Positions 1-6,016 are shown, counted from the stretch's first letter. The stretch is DNA of 6,096 nucleotides from an uncultured Devosia sp. (GCA_946481445.1 CAMLOA010000137.1:1-6096), one strand, 5' to 3'. Program-made: numbers and translations. The notes: generated from the letters alone by a model not told the origin.

Positions 1-61
1 GCGCCTCGATGGTTTCGGGCAGGCGCCTGGTCACCAGAATCTTGGGTTTGTGGCTGGTCAT
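1..61 (-). CDS. D-2-hydroxyacid dehydrogenase (D-glycerate dehydrogenase type), N-terminus only
   Basis: Only the first 20 codons are in the window; the gene runs off the left edge. The ATG is the complement of 59-61. The visible N-terminus, MTSHKPKILVTRRLP followed by ETIEA, has the 'KPKILVTR-LP' opening strand typical of cytosolic NAD(P)H-dependent D-2-hydroxyacid dehydrogenases of the glyoxylate/hydroxypyruvate reductase group. No catalytic residues are visible, so substrate and cofactor cannot be judged. The gene diverges from the SH3-domain protein gene at 166. As I recall, that pairing is common in Hyphomicrobiales and supports the call. The upstream Shine-Dalgarno is weak. The family call rests on a short N-terminal match. 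Confidence 0.6.
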   Translation of the reverse strand, partial: MTSHKPKILVTRRLPETIEA

Positions 62-165
62 CAGATCCGTAAGACAGGGCCGCCAGCCTGTGGAAAATCC
101 ACCTTTCAGCGACCATTAAGGATATGGGGGTAGTGATAGGGCAATTCCATTGCATCTGCAAAGTC

Positions 166-723
166 ATGTTTGCCAACACCTCCGGTGGCCCCATTCGAGC
201 CCGTTTCCGCCTCCTCATCCTGCTGCTGGGTGCGCTGCTGGTGCCGGTGGCCGCACAGGCCCAGTCCAATCCCAGCGGCCTGCCGCTGCCGCGCTTTGCC
301 AGCACCAAATCGGACCCGATCAACGTCCGCGTGGGGCCCGGCGAGCGCTACGACATAGCCTGGGTCTATCTCAAATCGGGCGTGCCTATCGAAATCGTCC
401 AGGAATTCGATACCTGGCGCAAGATTCGCGACGTCGACGGCGAGGAAGGCTGGGTGCACCAGAACCTGCTATCGGGGACACGGGGCGGCTATGTCACGCC
501 GGTGCTGGCCAATAGCGAGATCCCGCTGCTGGCCAGCCGGTCGGACGAGGCGGGCGTGCGCGCAAGGCTGGGGCCTGGGCTCAAGGTCACCATCCAGCAA
601 TGCGACGGCACCTGGTGCGAGATCAGCGTGACCGGGCAGACTGCAGAACGCACCGCAACCTATTCGGGCTTCGTCCGCCAGGAAGAGCTGTGGGGCGTCT
701 ATCCGGACGAAACCTTCGACTGA
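166..723 (+). CDS. exported protein with two bacterial SH3-like domains (SH3_4 type)
   Basis: The product has 185 residues from the ATG at 166. Residues 1-32 form a signal peptide: a basic stretch (RARFR), a Leu-rich core, then a VAAQA end with likely cleavage before QSNPS. The first SH3-like domain spans about residues 45-108 and has the usual signatures: INVRVGPG near the start, a W-x-K-I core and a GWVHQNLL end. A second, more divergent copy spans about residues 115-180, with VRARLGPG and GFVRQEELWG. It contains a CDGTWC pair that could form a disulfide in the periplasm. Such domains generally bind peptidoglycan or peptide ligands; the actual partner is unknown. The reading frame is open back to an ATG at 124. 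I prefer 166 because AAGGA lies only 1 nt from the 124 ATG, and because the long version would put about 30 residues before the hydrophobic core. GTG at 133 is another option. The Shine-Dalgarno at 166 is weak, so the start is uncertain; the frame and stop are secure. Confidence 0.88.
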   Translation: MFANTSGGPIRARFRLLILLLGALLVPVAAQAQSNPSGLPLPRFASTKSDPINVRVGPGERYDIAWVYLKSGVPIEIVQEFDTWRKIRDVDGEEGWVHQNLLSGTRGGYVTPVLANSEIPLLASRSDEAGVRARLGPGLKVTIQQCDGTWCEISVTGQTAERTATYSGFVRQEELWGVYPDETFD

Positions 724-724
724 C

Positions 725-1510
725 CTAGCCGATTTCGGCCAGGGCGTTGGCCGTCTGTCGCGCCACGCGGACGGTATCGTCCTGGCGGGGGCAGGAGGCA
801 CAGAGCCTGGTGGGGTCGATGCGATAATCGAGACAGCAGCCCTTGCGCCGCACGATCAGCAGTTCCCGGCCGTCGGGTGACGGGACCGATTGCAGGTCGC
901 CCTGCCCGGTGAGTCCCAGACCATCCAGCCAGCGGTCGCAATAGCTGCGGATGAGGGCGGGCGGCAGGTCCGGGCGGCGCGAGCGCAGCCACACCATCAG
1001 GCTCAGCATCCGGTCGGCCAGGAGGCGCCGCGCCGGCAGCGGCCGCAGCTTTTGCTGCCGGTTGACCTCGGTGAACAGGGCATCGGCAAAGTCGCGCAGG
1101 TCGACAGCGGCGCGGTCGATCATGGCCTCCGGCGGCCCGCTCCATTGCGCGGCGGGAACGAGGCGATAGGCGTCAACGTGGATACCACGCCGCTGCTGGC
1201 TGAGCGTCGTCAGCGACGGCAGGGCGCCATGAAGGTGGACGGCGATGACCAGCAGGTAGGCGGGCTGCCACAGCAGGTTGGTCCATAGCCGCACCGCGCG
1301 GAAGGCGGGTCCGGCGTGGGGATCGGTGGCCCCCAGCGTCAGATCGAGTTCGGCCATGAAACGCGCATTGTCGCCGCCCGGGACATACCAGCCCGAGCGG
1401 GCCGGGCCCGGCTCGCCCTTCATGAAGCCGGTGCGGTCCGCGGCCAGCGCGATCAGCCGCGTGGTCGCGGCATCGGCATCGGTCTGGGAAAAGAGGAAGG
1501 AGCGGGCCAT
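725..1510 (-). CDS. fhuF: siderophore-iron reductase FhuF, [2Fe-2S] protein
   Basis: The product has 261 residues, close to the roughly 260 of known FhuF proteins. The diagnostic C-terminal motif CC-x10-C-x2-C is present exactly: Cys225-Cys226, then Cys237 and Cys240. These four cysteines bind the unusual [2Fe-2S] cluster of this family. An additional Cys191 lies outside the motif. FhuF proteins act in the cytoplasm, reducing Fe(III) in imported hydroxamate-type siderophores so that iron is released. The start is well bounded, because an in-frame TAG lies four codons upstream (complement of 1520-1522) and no alternative start lies between. No strong Shine-Dalgarno is visible. No siderophore transporter, TonB receptor or biosynthesis gene is in the window, so the cognate siderophore is unknown. 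The gene follows aqpZ by 66 bp, with a terminator-like hairpin between them, and it ends one base from the convergent SH3 gene. I see no convincing Fur box in the short upstream gap. Confidence 0.9.
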   Translation of the reverse strand: MARSFLFSQTDADAATTRLIALAADRTGFMKGEPGPARSGWYVPGGDNARFMAELDLTLGATDPHAGPAFRAVRLWTNLLWQPAYLLVIAVHLHGALPSLTTLSQQRRGIHVDAYRLVPAAQWSGPPEAMIDRAAVDLRDFADALFTEVNRQQKLRPLPARRLLADRMLSLMVWLRSRRPDLPPALIRSYCDRWLDGLGLTGQGDLQSVPSPDGRELLIVRRKGCCLDYRIDPTRLCASCPRQDDTVRVARQTANALAEIG

Positions 1511-1545
1511 GGCGGCGTTCTAGCGCCGCGTCCCGCAGGTGGAAA

Positions 1546-1569
1546 GGCCGCCGGTGATTGCCGGCGGCC
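1546..1569 (-). terminator. strong GC hairpin after aqpZ, probable terminator
   Basis: A perfect 9-bp inverted repeat (GGCCGCCGG / CCGGCGGCC) flanks a 6-nt loop and begins 7 nt after the aqpZ stop. On the transcribed minus strand the stem is followed by only TTTCC, a poor U-tract. Termination may therefore be partial, leaving some read-through into fhuF, or the stem may protect the 3' end. The hairpin is seen directly; its function is inferred. Confidence 0.55.
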
Positions 1570-1576
1570 CTGCCGA

Positions 1577-2233
1577 TCAGACCTTGAGGATCTTGAAGCG
1601 CCAGAGCAGGCCACCAATGGCACCGCCAACCAGCGGCGCAACAATGAAGAGCCAGAGCTGGGCCAGCGCATTGCCACCAACCAGGACGGCCGGGCCGAAG
1701 CTGCGCGCCGGATTGACCGAGACGCCCGTCACCTGGATGCCGACCAGGTGGATGGCGGCGAGGGTCAGGCCGATGGCGAGCCCGGCAAAGCCCGGTGACG
1801 AGCCCTGCCCGGTCGCGCCCAGGATCACCACGACGAAGATGGCGGTGAATACCACCTCGAAGACCAGCGCGGCGATCATGGAATACTCGCCCAGATAGCC
1901 CGGACCCCAGCCATTGGCGCCCAGATTGGCATTGCTGCCGGCAATGGCCCATAGGATCGCCGCCCCGGCCAGGGCACCTGCGAACTGGGCGATCCAGTAC
2001 TGCACCATCTCGGTGGCCGTCAGGCGTCCGTCCAGGAACAGGCCCAGGCTGACGGCCGGATTGATGTGGCAGCCCGAGATCGGCCCGATGCCATAGGCCA
2101 TGGCGACAATGGCAAGGCCGAAGGCCAGCGAGATGCCGACCTGCCCGATGCTGTCGCCTCCCAAGACGGCTGCGCCGCAGCCGATCAGCACCAGCACGGC
2201 CGTGCCGGTGAATTCCGCAATCAGTTTGTTCAT
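1577..2233 (-). CDS. aqpZ: aquaporin Z, MIP-family water channel
   Basis: This 218-residue inner-membrane channel is of typical AqpZ length. It has about six hydrophobic helices and both half-helix signatures: SGCHINPAV with NPA at residues 58-60, and VSVNPARSFGP with NPA at 174-176. Arg177 follows the second NPA. Aligned by eye with remembered E. coli AqpZ, the selectivity filter has Phe38 (F43), His162 (H174) and Arg177 (R189). The T183 position is Val171. The family passes water rapidly along osmotic gradients, and the filter favours water over glycerol. The frame is open upstream to 2314, but MNKLIAEFTGTAVLV matches the classic AqpZ N-terminus, so I start at 2233. The extra 27 upstream residues are hydrophilic and unlike the family. 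The Shine-Dalgarno is weak (GGGG about 11 nt upstream). The gene lies 108 bp after cutC and 66 bp before fhuF on the same strand. No clear promoter is visible in the cutC-aqpZ gap. Confidence 0.95.
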   Translation of the reverse strand: MNKLIAEFTGTAVLVLIGCGAAVLGGDSIGQVGISLAFGLAIVAMAYGIGPISGCHINPAVSLGLFLDGRLTATEMVQYWIAQFAGALAGAAILWAIAGSNANLGANGWGPGYLGEYSMIAALVFEVVFTAIFVVVILGATGQGSSPGFAGLAIGLTLAAIHLVGIQVTGVSVNPARSFGPAVLVGGNALAQLWLFIVAPLVGGAIGGLLWRFKILKV

Positions 2234-2263
2234 GACGCTTTGAACCCCAGAATGACTTCCCAA

Positions 2264-2278
2264 GGGGCGATTCGCCCC
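2264..2278. other. small hairpin in the cutC-aqpZ spacer
   Basis: GGGGCG-ATT-CGCCCC is a perfect 6-bp stem with a 3-nt loop. It is flanked by a looser CCAAGG (2260-2265) and CCTTGG (2287-2292) pair that could form an alternative stem. On the minus strand it lies 63 nt after the cutC stop and about 31 nt before the aqpZ start, and is followed by TTGGG rather than a U-tract. It could be a weak cutC terminator or part of the aqpZ leader. I cannot decide between these. Confidence 0.35.
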
Positions 2279-2341
2279 GTGATCATCCTTGGTGCGACAA
2301 CTCGTCACGGACAAGCTTCGCGAGGCCCCAGGCCACAGGAA

Positions 2342-3097
2342 TCAGGCGGCGCGGGCGGCCGCTATCGTGGCCCGCACCGCATCGCGGTCGGTCAGGGTTA
2401 TCTCGTATTCGCGCTCGATGGCGGTGCCACCCATGCCGACATGGGGATTGCGGAAGGCCATGGGGCTCTTGAGCGTCCGCAGTGCCGCAAAATGCATCTC
2501 GTCGACGCCTGTCTCGCGCCGCACATGGGCGATATTGCCGGCATCGAGCGCGCCACAGGCCATGACGACGATGCGGCCATCGGCGATTGCCGCGGTGTCG
2601 CGCAGGATGTCGATGCCGTCGATGGCGGTATCGCGCTGGCCGCTCGTCAGCACCCGGTCGACGCCGCAGGCGATCAGGGTTTCCAGCGCCTCCCGATAAT
2701 CCACGGTCATGTCGAAAGCACGGTGGCAGGTGACCTTCATCGGCCGGGCGGCCTCGACCAGCGCCTTTGTGCGGTCTGCATCAATGCGGCCATCGGCGGT
2801 CAGGCATCCGATGACCACACCCGCCACGCCCAGCTCGCGCATGGCCTTGACGTCCTCGACCATGGCCCCGAATTCCAGCTCGGAATAGAGGAAGTCACCG
2901 CCGCGGGGGCGGATGATGACGTGGAAGGGGATGGTGGCCACGCGCAGCGCTTCGCGCACCACGCCCAGGCTCGGGGTCAGTCCGCCCTCGAGCAGGCTGG
3001 CACAGAGTTCGACGCGGTCCGCCCCTGCCTCCTGCGCCGCCACGAGCCCGTCCACGCCCTCGACGCAGATTTCGATCTTGACTGGGTGCTTGGGCAT
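2342..3097 (-). CDS. cutC: CutC family protein (copper homeostasis annotation)
   Basis: The 251-residue product matches the usual CutC length (about 248 in E. coli) and has the family's conserved blocks in order. These are KIEICVEG at the start, GADRVELCASL-x-GGLTPS at residues 26-43, IIRPRGGDFLY at 61-71, VVIGCLTADGRID at 94-106, CHRAFD at 124-129 and VLTSG at 149-153. CutC proteins are cytoplasmic TIM barrels. Their copper role is doubtful: in E. coli the copper phenotype of cutC mutants has been attributed to the MicL small RNA made from the end of that gene. The biochemical role is therefore open. The frame extends upstream to 3358, but GAGAG (complement of 3105-3109) lies 7 nt before the ATG at 3097 and the conserved N-terminus starts there, so the longer form is rejected. 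The gene diverges from tadE. No CopA, CueR or other copper gene is nearby. Confidence 0.94.
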   Translation of the reverse strand: MPKHPVKIEICVEGVDGLVAAQEAGADRVELCASLLEGGLTPSLGVVREALRVATIPFHVIIRPRGGDFLYSELEFGAMVEDVKAMRELGVAGVVIGCLTADGRIDADRTKALVEAARPMKVTCHRAFDMTVDYREALETLIACGVDRVLTSGQRDTAIDGIDILRDTAAIADGRIVVMACGALDAGNIAHVRRETGVDEMHFAALRTLKSPMAFRNPHVGMGGTAIEREYEITLTDRDAVRATIAAARAA

Positions 3098-3098
3098 G

Positions 3099-3125
3099 AT
3101 TGGTCTCTCATTGGTATTGGATTGG
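3099..3125. repeat. four ATTGG pentamers in the cutC leader
   Basis: ATTGG occurs at 3099-3103, 3110-3114, 3116-3120 and 3121-3125. It is followed by the related ATTAT, and CCAAT occurs again further up at 3170-3174. The cluster fills the stretch between the candidate cutC -10 element and the start codon, so it would lie in the 5' untranslated leader as CCAAT repeats. Its role is unknown and chance is possible. Confidence 0.45.
3105..3109 (-). promoter_or_regulatory. ribosome binding site of cutC
   Basis: GAGAG on the minus strand sits 7 nt before the ATG at 3097. It supports this start over the open upstream extension to 3358. Confidence 0.65.
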
Positions 3126-3152
3126 ATTATCGCCTGGCGCGGTTCCGGGCAA
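3126..3152 (-). promoter_or_regulatory. candidate cutC promoter
   Basis: On the minus strand, GATAAT (complement of 3126-3131) resembles a -10 box. TTGCCC (complement of 3147-3152) could be a -35 with a 15-bp spacer, slightly short; CTTGCC one base further up gives 16 bp. The TTGCCC hexamer is tandemly repeated (complement of 3147-3158). Position and A/T content fit, but the -35 match is weak. Confidence 0.35.
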
Positions 3153-3250
3153 GGGCAAATGCTTAAGGACCAATCCCGTCCGTCCTGCGCAGTTCTGCTG
3201 GCGCCGGCGGTGACACGGCGACAGCGATAGGGCAGGCAATCTGGCGGCGT

Positions 3251-3255
3251 GGAGG
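3251..3255 (+). promoter_or_regulatory. ribosome binding site that fixes the tadE start
   Basis: GGAGG lies 5 nt before the ATG at 3261. An in-frame GTG at 3249 overlaps this site and has no Shine-Dalgarno of its own, so ATG 3261 is the better start. Confidence 0.75.
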
Positions 3256-3260
3256 CCAAT

Positions 3261-3686
3261 ATGCACCCATTCGCCGCTCTGGGCCGCGATTGCCGCGGCA
3301 CCGCCGCCATCGAATTCGCCATCCTGACGCCGGTCTTCCTGCTGCTGCTGACGGGCATGGTCGCCTATGGCATCTATTTCGGCGCCGCCCATTCGCTGTC
3401 GCAATTGGCCGCCGACGCCGCGCGCACCGCGATAGCCGGGCTGGATGCGGCGGAACGCGACCTGCTGGTGGAGCAGTTCCTCGATGCCAATGCCGGCGAC
3501 TACATGCTCATCGACCGCCGACGGCTGTCGCATTCGATCGGGGACAAGCCCGGCGACCCCAACCAGTATCTGGTGACCCTGGTCTATGACACAGCGCACC
3601 TGCCAATCTGGGCGCTGAGCCCTCCCCTGCCGCTGCCCAGCCAGACCATCGCCTACAGCTCCACCGCCAGGCGCGGTGGCATATGA
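3261..3686 (+). CDS. TadE-family pilus assembly pseudopilin
   Basis: The 141-residue protein has the hallmark TadE N-terminus: a short basic leader, RGTAAIEFA, then a hydrophobic helix to about residue 42, followed by SLSQLAADAAR. Gly13 with Glu18 five residues on fits a type IV prepilin-like cleavage site, which in Tad systems is cut by the TadV/CpaA peptidase. The remaining 95 or so residues would be periplasmic. TadE-like pseudopilins belong to the Flp/Tad pilus machinery, which makes adhesive pili. No other tad gene (flp, cpaB, tadA, tadB, tadC, tadV) is visible here, so this is an orphan pair with the downstream TadG-like gene rather than part of a full locus. The final ATGA (3683-3686) overlaps the next start, implying translational coupling. 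No convincing promoter was found upstream. Confidence 0.88.
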   Translation: MHPFAALGRDCRGTAAIEFAILTPVFLLLLTGMVAYGIYFGAAHSLSQLAADAARTAIAGLDAAERDLLVEQFLDANAGDYMLIDRRRLSHSIGDKPGDPNQYLVTLVYDTAHLPIWALSPPLPLPSQTIAYSSTARRGGI

Positions 3687-5347
3687 GCTGGCGGGCCTTC
3701 CTCCACGATGGGCGTGGCAATATCGCGGTCCTTTTTGCCATGGGCTTTGCCGTCTCGGCCGTCGTCTCGGCCCTGGCCGTGGACGCCGCGGCGCTCTACC
3801 ACGAACGCCGCATGATCCAGAATGGGGTCGACCTGGCGGCCCTGGCGGCCGCCACCGATCCGGACCAGGCCGAGGCACTGGCGCTGGCGGCCCTGGTCGA
3901 GGCGGGGCTGCTACGCGCCGGCGCATCCGATGGACTTTCGGTGACCGTGGGCCACTACAGCCCCGACCCCGGCATAGCGGCGCGGCAGCGCTTCGTTCCG
4001 GACGCGGCGCCGGCCAATGCCGTGCGCGTCAGCTTCTCGCGGCCCGGGACGCTGCATTTTGCCCGGGGCTGGACGCAGTCGCCCACGATCGGGGCCACGG
4101 GCCTGGCCACGGTCACCCCGCAGGTGGCCTTCTCGGTCGGCTCGCGCCTCGCCAGCCTCAATGGCGGGATCGGCAATGCCGTGCTCAACGCGCTGCTGGG
4201 CACCGACGTGGCGCTTACCATCATGGACTATAACGGCGTTGCCGGCGCCCAGGTCAGCGCCTTCGCCTTTCTCGACGCCCTGGCCTTCGAAATGGGCATG
4301 ACGGCGGGCACCTATGACGACCTCCTGGCCGCCAGCGCCGATCACGGTCAGGTCGCGGCAGCCCTTGCGGCCGTGCTGACCGGAGCCGAGCAATCAGCAG
4401 CCATGGCGCTGGCAAGCACGGCCGGGCACAATGGCGCGGTGCCGATCGCTTCGCTGTTCGAGCTGGGCGAGCTGGGGCAACTGGCCGTGGGCAGCGGCGT
4501 GGAAGCGGCCGGCTTTGCCGGCATTTCCGCCCTTGACGTGATCGCGGCCAGCGCCGCCCTCGGCAACGGCACGCGCCAGGTCGAGCTGGCCCTCACGGCG
4601 GGTGTGCCCGACCTGACCGGAATCGAGGCAAGCCTGGCCATCGGGGAACCGCCCCAGGGGGGCGGCTGGTTCGCCGTCGGCCCAGCCGGCAGCGTCGTGC
4701 GAACCGCCCAGGCGCGGCTGCGGCTGGTGGCGACCATACTGGGGACCGGGGCCCTGGCCGGAGCACCAATCCGGCTGCCGCTCTACCTGGACCTTGCCCA
4801 TGCCGAAGCGCGGGTCGTCTCGGCCGCCTGCCCCGGCAGCGACGACCCCTTCGGCAGCGCCGTCATCGCCGCACGGCCAGGCCTCGTCCGCCTTGTGCTG
4901 GGCGAGACCGACAGCGCCGGATATGCCGATTTCGCTGCCACACCGCTGGTCACGGCCGCCAGGATGGCCGAGGTGAAGCTCCTGGGCCTCACCGTGCTCC
5001 AGGTGCTGGGCTCGGGCGTGGTCGAGGTGGCACAATCCGGTCCCGTGGCGCTCGGGTTCAGTTCCTCAGACATTGCCGCCGGCACGGTCCGGACCGCCGG
5101 GGTGTCCACGCCCCTCGCCTCGCTCACCGGCTCGCTGCTCGACAGCCTGGTGCTGCAGGCGCCGATTCTCGGGCTCGGGCTCAACCTTGCGAGCCTCACC
5201 ACCCTGATCAAGACCATCGTGACCCCGCTGGCGCCCGTGCTCGACAATACCATTGCCCGCCTGCTCGATACGCTGGGCCTGGGCCTGGGGGAGGTCGATG
5301 TGCGGGTTTATGGCGTGCGCTGCAGCCATCCGGTTCTGGTCGGCTAG
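3683..5347 (+). CDS. TadG-like pilus assembly/envelope protein
   Basis: The 554-residue protein opens with the TadE/G-like module: LHDGRGNIAVLFAM, one transmembrane helix at about residues 12-36, then LAVDAAALYHERRMIQNGVDLAALAAA, the typical post-helix motif of TadG proteins. The remaining 500 or so residues are predicted to be periplasmic and are rich in Ala, Gly and Leu. I see no von Willebrand A motif (no DxSxS metal site), so this is the non-vWA type. It has only two cysteines, Cys383 and Cys547. They could form one disulfide tying the C-terminus (VYGVRCSHPVLVG) back to the body. Hydrophobic stretches near residues 430-445 and 490-530 are more Gly/Leu-rich than a clear membrane helix. Translation starts inside the tadE stop (ATGA). 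The gene ends in a CTAG shared with the convergent gene. TadG-like proteins are thought to link Tad machinery to the envelope; the role of an orphan copy is unknown. Confidence 0.85.
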   Translation: MSWRAFLHDGRGNIAVLFAMGFAVSAVVSALAVDAAALYHERRMIQNGVDLAALAAATDPDQAEALALAALVEAGLLRAGASDGLSVTVGHYSPDPGIAARQRFVPDAAPANAVRVSFSRPGTLHFARGWTQSPTIGATGLATVTPQVAFSVGSRLASLNGGIGNAVLNALLGTDVALTIMDYNGVAGAQVSAFAFLDALAFEMGMTAGTYDDLLAASADHGQVAAALAAVLTGAEQSAAMALASTAGHNGAVPIASLFELGELGQLAVGSGVEAAGFAGISALDVIAASAALGNGTRQVELALTAGVPDLTGIEASLAIGEPPQGGGWFAVGPAGSVVRTAQARLRLVATILGTGALAGAPIRLPLYLDLAHAEARVVSAACPGSDDPFGSAVIAARPGLVRLVLGETDSAGYADFAATPLVTAARMAEVKLLGLTVLQVLGSGVVEVAQSGPVALGFSSSDIAAGTVRTAGVSTPLASLTGSLLDSLVLQAPILGLGLNLASLTTLIKTIVTPLAPVLDNTIARLLDTLGLGLGEVDVRVYGVRCSHPVLVG

Positions 5348-5958
5348 GGCAAGGTGGCCACGGCGCACCAGTCGAACTGGTCGGGCCCATAGTCGGGACG
5401 ATTGCCCTCGATGTCGCCCAGCACAGAGAGATATTCGGCTTCGGCCGCGTCGACGGTGAGGCGCAGGTCGAGCCGGTTGCAGTCGCGGGCGAGCATCAGG
5501 TCGGGGCTGTCCACCGGGCCCAGCACCGTCCCCGAGCCGTCTTCCACCCAGCCTTGCACTCCAACCACCTCCCCGTTGCCGGCATAGATGCGGCCTTGCC
5601 GCACCAGGAGAGGGCCGAACTCGCCGCCCGTCATGTCCGGGGAGGCCATGGTCACTGTGGCCAGGGCCAGCATGCCGTCGGCCCCGTAGCACCAGGTGGT
5701 GACCTCCGAGACCAGCGCATCGATGAGCCGGGTCACCTCCACGGCGCTGACGCCGCCATCCCAGCGCCCGTCGACGAAGCGGAAACTGTCTGTATAGCCG
5801 CCGCCGAAATCGCGTCGCCAGCCGACCCAGTTGTCGTCGCGGGCGAGTTGTTCCACGCAGGCGGCATAGAGTACGTCCTGCACGGAAAATTCGTCCGCGG
5901 CGGCGGCCGGCGACGCCGGCAGCAGGATCAACAGGGCTGCAAGGGCTCGCCGGTGCAT
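5344..5958 (-). CDS. exported four-cysteine protein, family not recognised
   Basis: I do not recognise a family. The product has 204 residues and a clear signal peptide, MHRRALAALLILLPASPAAA, with cleavage likely near Ala20-Ala21. The mature part is acidic (pI low by eye) and has four cysteines, at 34, 90, 160 and 198. These are spread over the chain in a pattern that could give two disulfides in the periplasm. Notable segments are DDNWVGWRRDFGGGYTD at 41-57 and RPDYGPDQFDWCAVA at 187-201. There is no lipobox and no catalytic motif I can name. The frame is open upstream to 6009, but AAGGAG (complement of 5965-5970) sits 6 nt before the ATG at 5958 and the signal peptide begins there. Its stop overlaps the TadG stop tail to tail. 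It could be a soluble periplasmic binding or inhibitor-like protein, but that is a guess. Confidence 0.8.
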   Translation of the reverse strand: MHRRALAALLILLPASPAAAADEFSVQDVLYAACVEQLARDDNWVGWRRDFGGGYTDSFRFVDGRWDGGVSAVEVTRLIDALVSEVTTWCYGADGMLALATVTMASPDMTGGEFGPLLVRQGRIYAGNGEVVGVQGWVEDGSGTVLGPVDSPDLMLARDCNRLDLRLTVDAAEAEYLSVLGDIEGNRPDYGPDQFDWCAVATLP

Positions 5959-5964
5959 TGCTTT

Positions 5965-5970
5965 CTCCTT
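5965..5970 (-). promoter_or_regulatory. strong ribosome binding site of the four-cysteine protein gene
   Basis: AAGGAG on the minus strand lies 6 nt before the ATG at 5958, the best Shine-Dalgarno in the window. It decides against the upstream ATG at 6009. Confidence 0.8.
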
Positions 5971-5980
5971 CTTCGTGCCG

Positions 5981-6009
5981 ATCAGCCGTCGCTTGTGCGC
6001 CAAAGTCAA
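5981..6009 (-). promoter_or_regulatory. possible promoter of the four-cysteine protein gene
   Basis: TTGACT (complement of 6004-6009) is a good -35. At 17 bp it is followed by GCTGAT (complement of 5981-5986), a poor -10. Alphaproteobacterial promoters often keep TTGAC and tolerate loose -10 boxes. The -35 forms an inverted repeat with the rightward -35 (GTCAAC 6005-6010, GTTGAC 6016-6021), so the two promoters would be back to back. Confidence 0.35.
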
Positions 6010-6016
6010 CCGGGTG

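Noticed and set aside
90..102. GTGGA-AAA-TCCAC palindrome in the divergent gap at the left edge
   Set aside because: Short arms, a tiny loop and no aligned promoter boxes; likely chance.
124..165. N-terminal extension of the SH3 protein from ATG 124
   Set aside because: AAGGA is only 1 nt from that ATG and the extension pushes the signal peptide core over 25 residues inward. It cannot be fully excluded.
1173..1952. Leftward 259-codon frame across the aqpZ-fhuF junction
   Set aside because: It covers the same strand as aqpZ and fhuF in a different frame, and its translation is Arg/Pro/His-rich with no domain. It is not a frameshifted fusion, since both real genes are intact.
2066..3166. Long rightward open frame of 366 codons opposite aqpZ and cutC
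   Set aside because: It lies antisense to two well-supported genes, lacks any recognisable domain, and has the His/Asp/Gln-rich composition typical of a GC-rich shadow frame.
3161..3250. Promoter for tadE in the gap after the cutC promoter
   Set aside because: No pair of -35 and -10 boxes with acceptable spacing could be found by eye; GTGACA near 3211 has no partner.
3108..3926. Leftward 272-codon frame opposite tadE and the start of tadG
   Set aside because: Pro/Arg-rich low-complexity translation antisense to clear TadE and TadG motifs; a GC-driven shadow.
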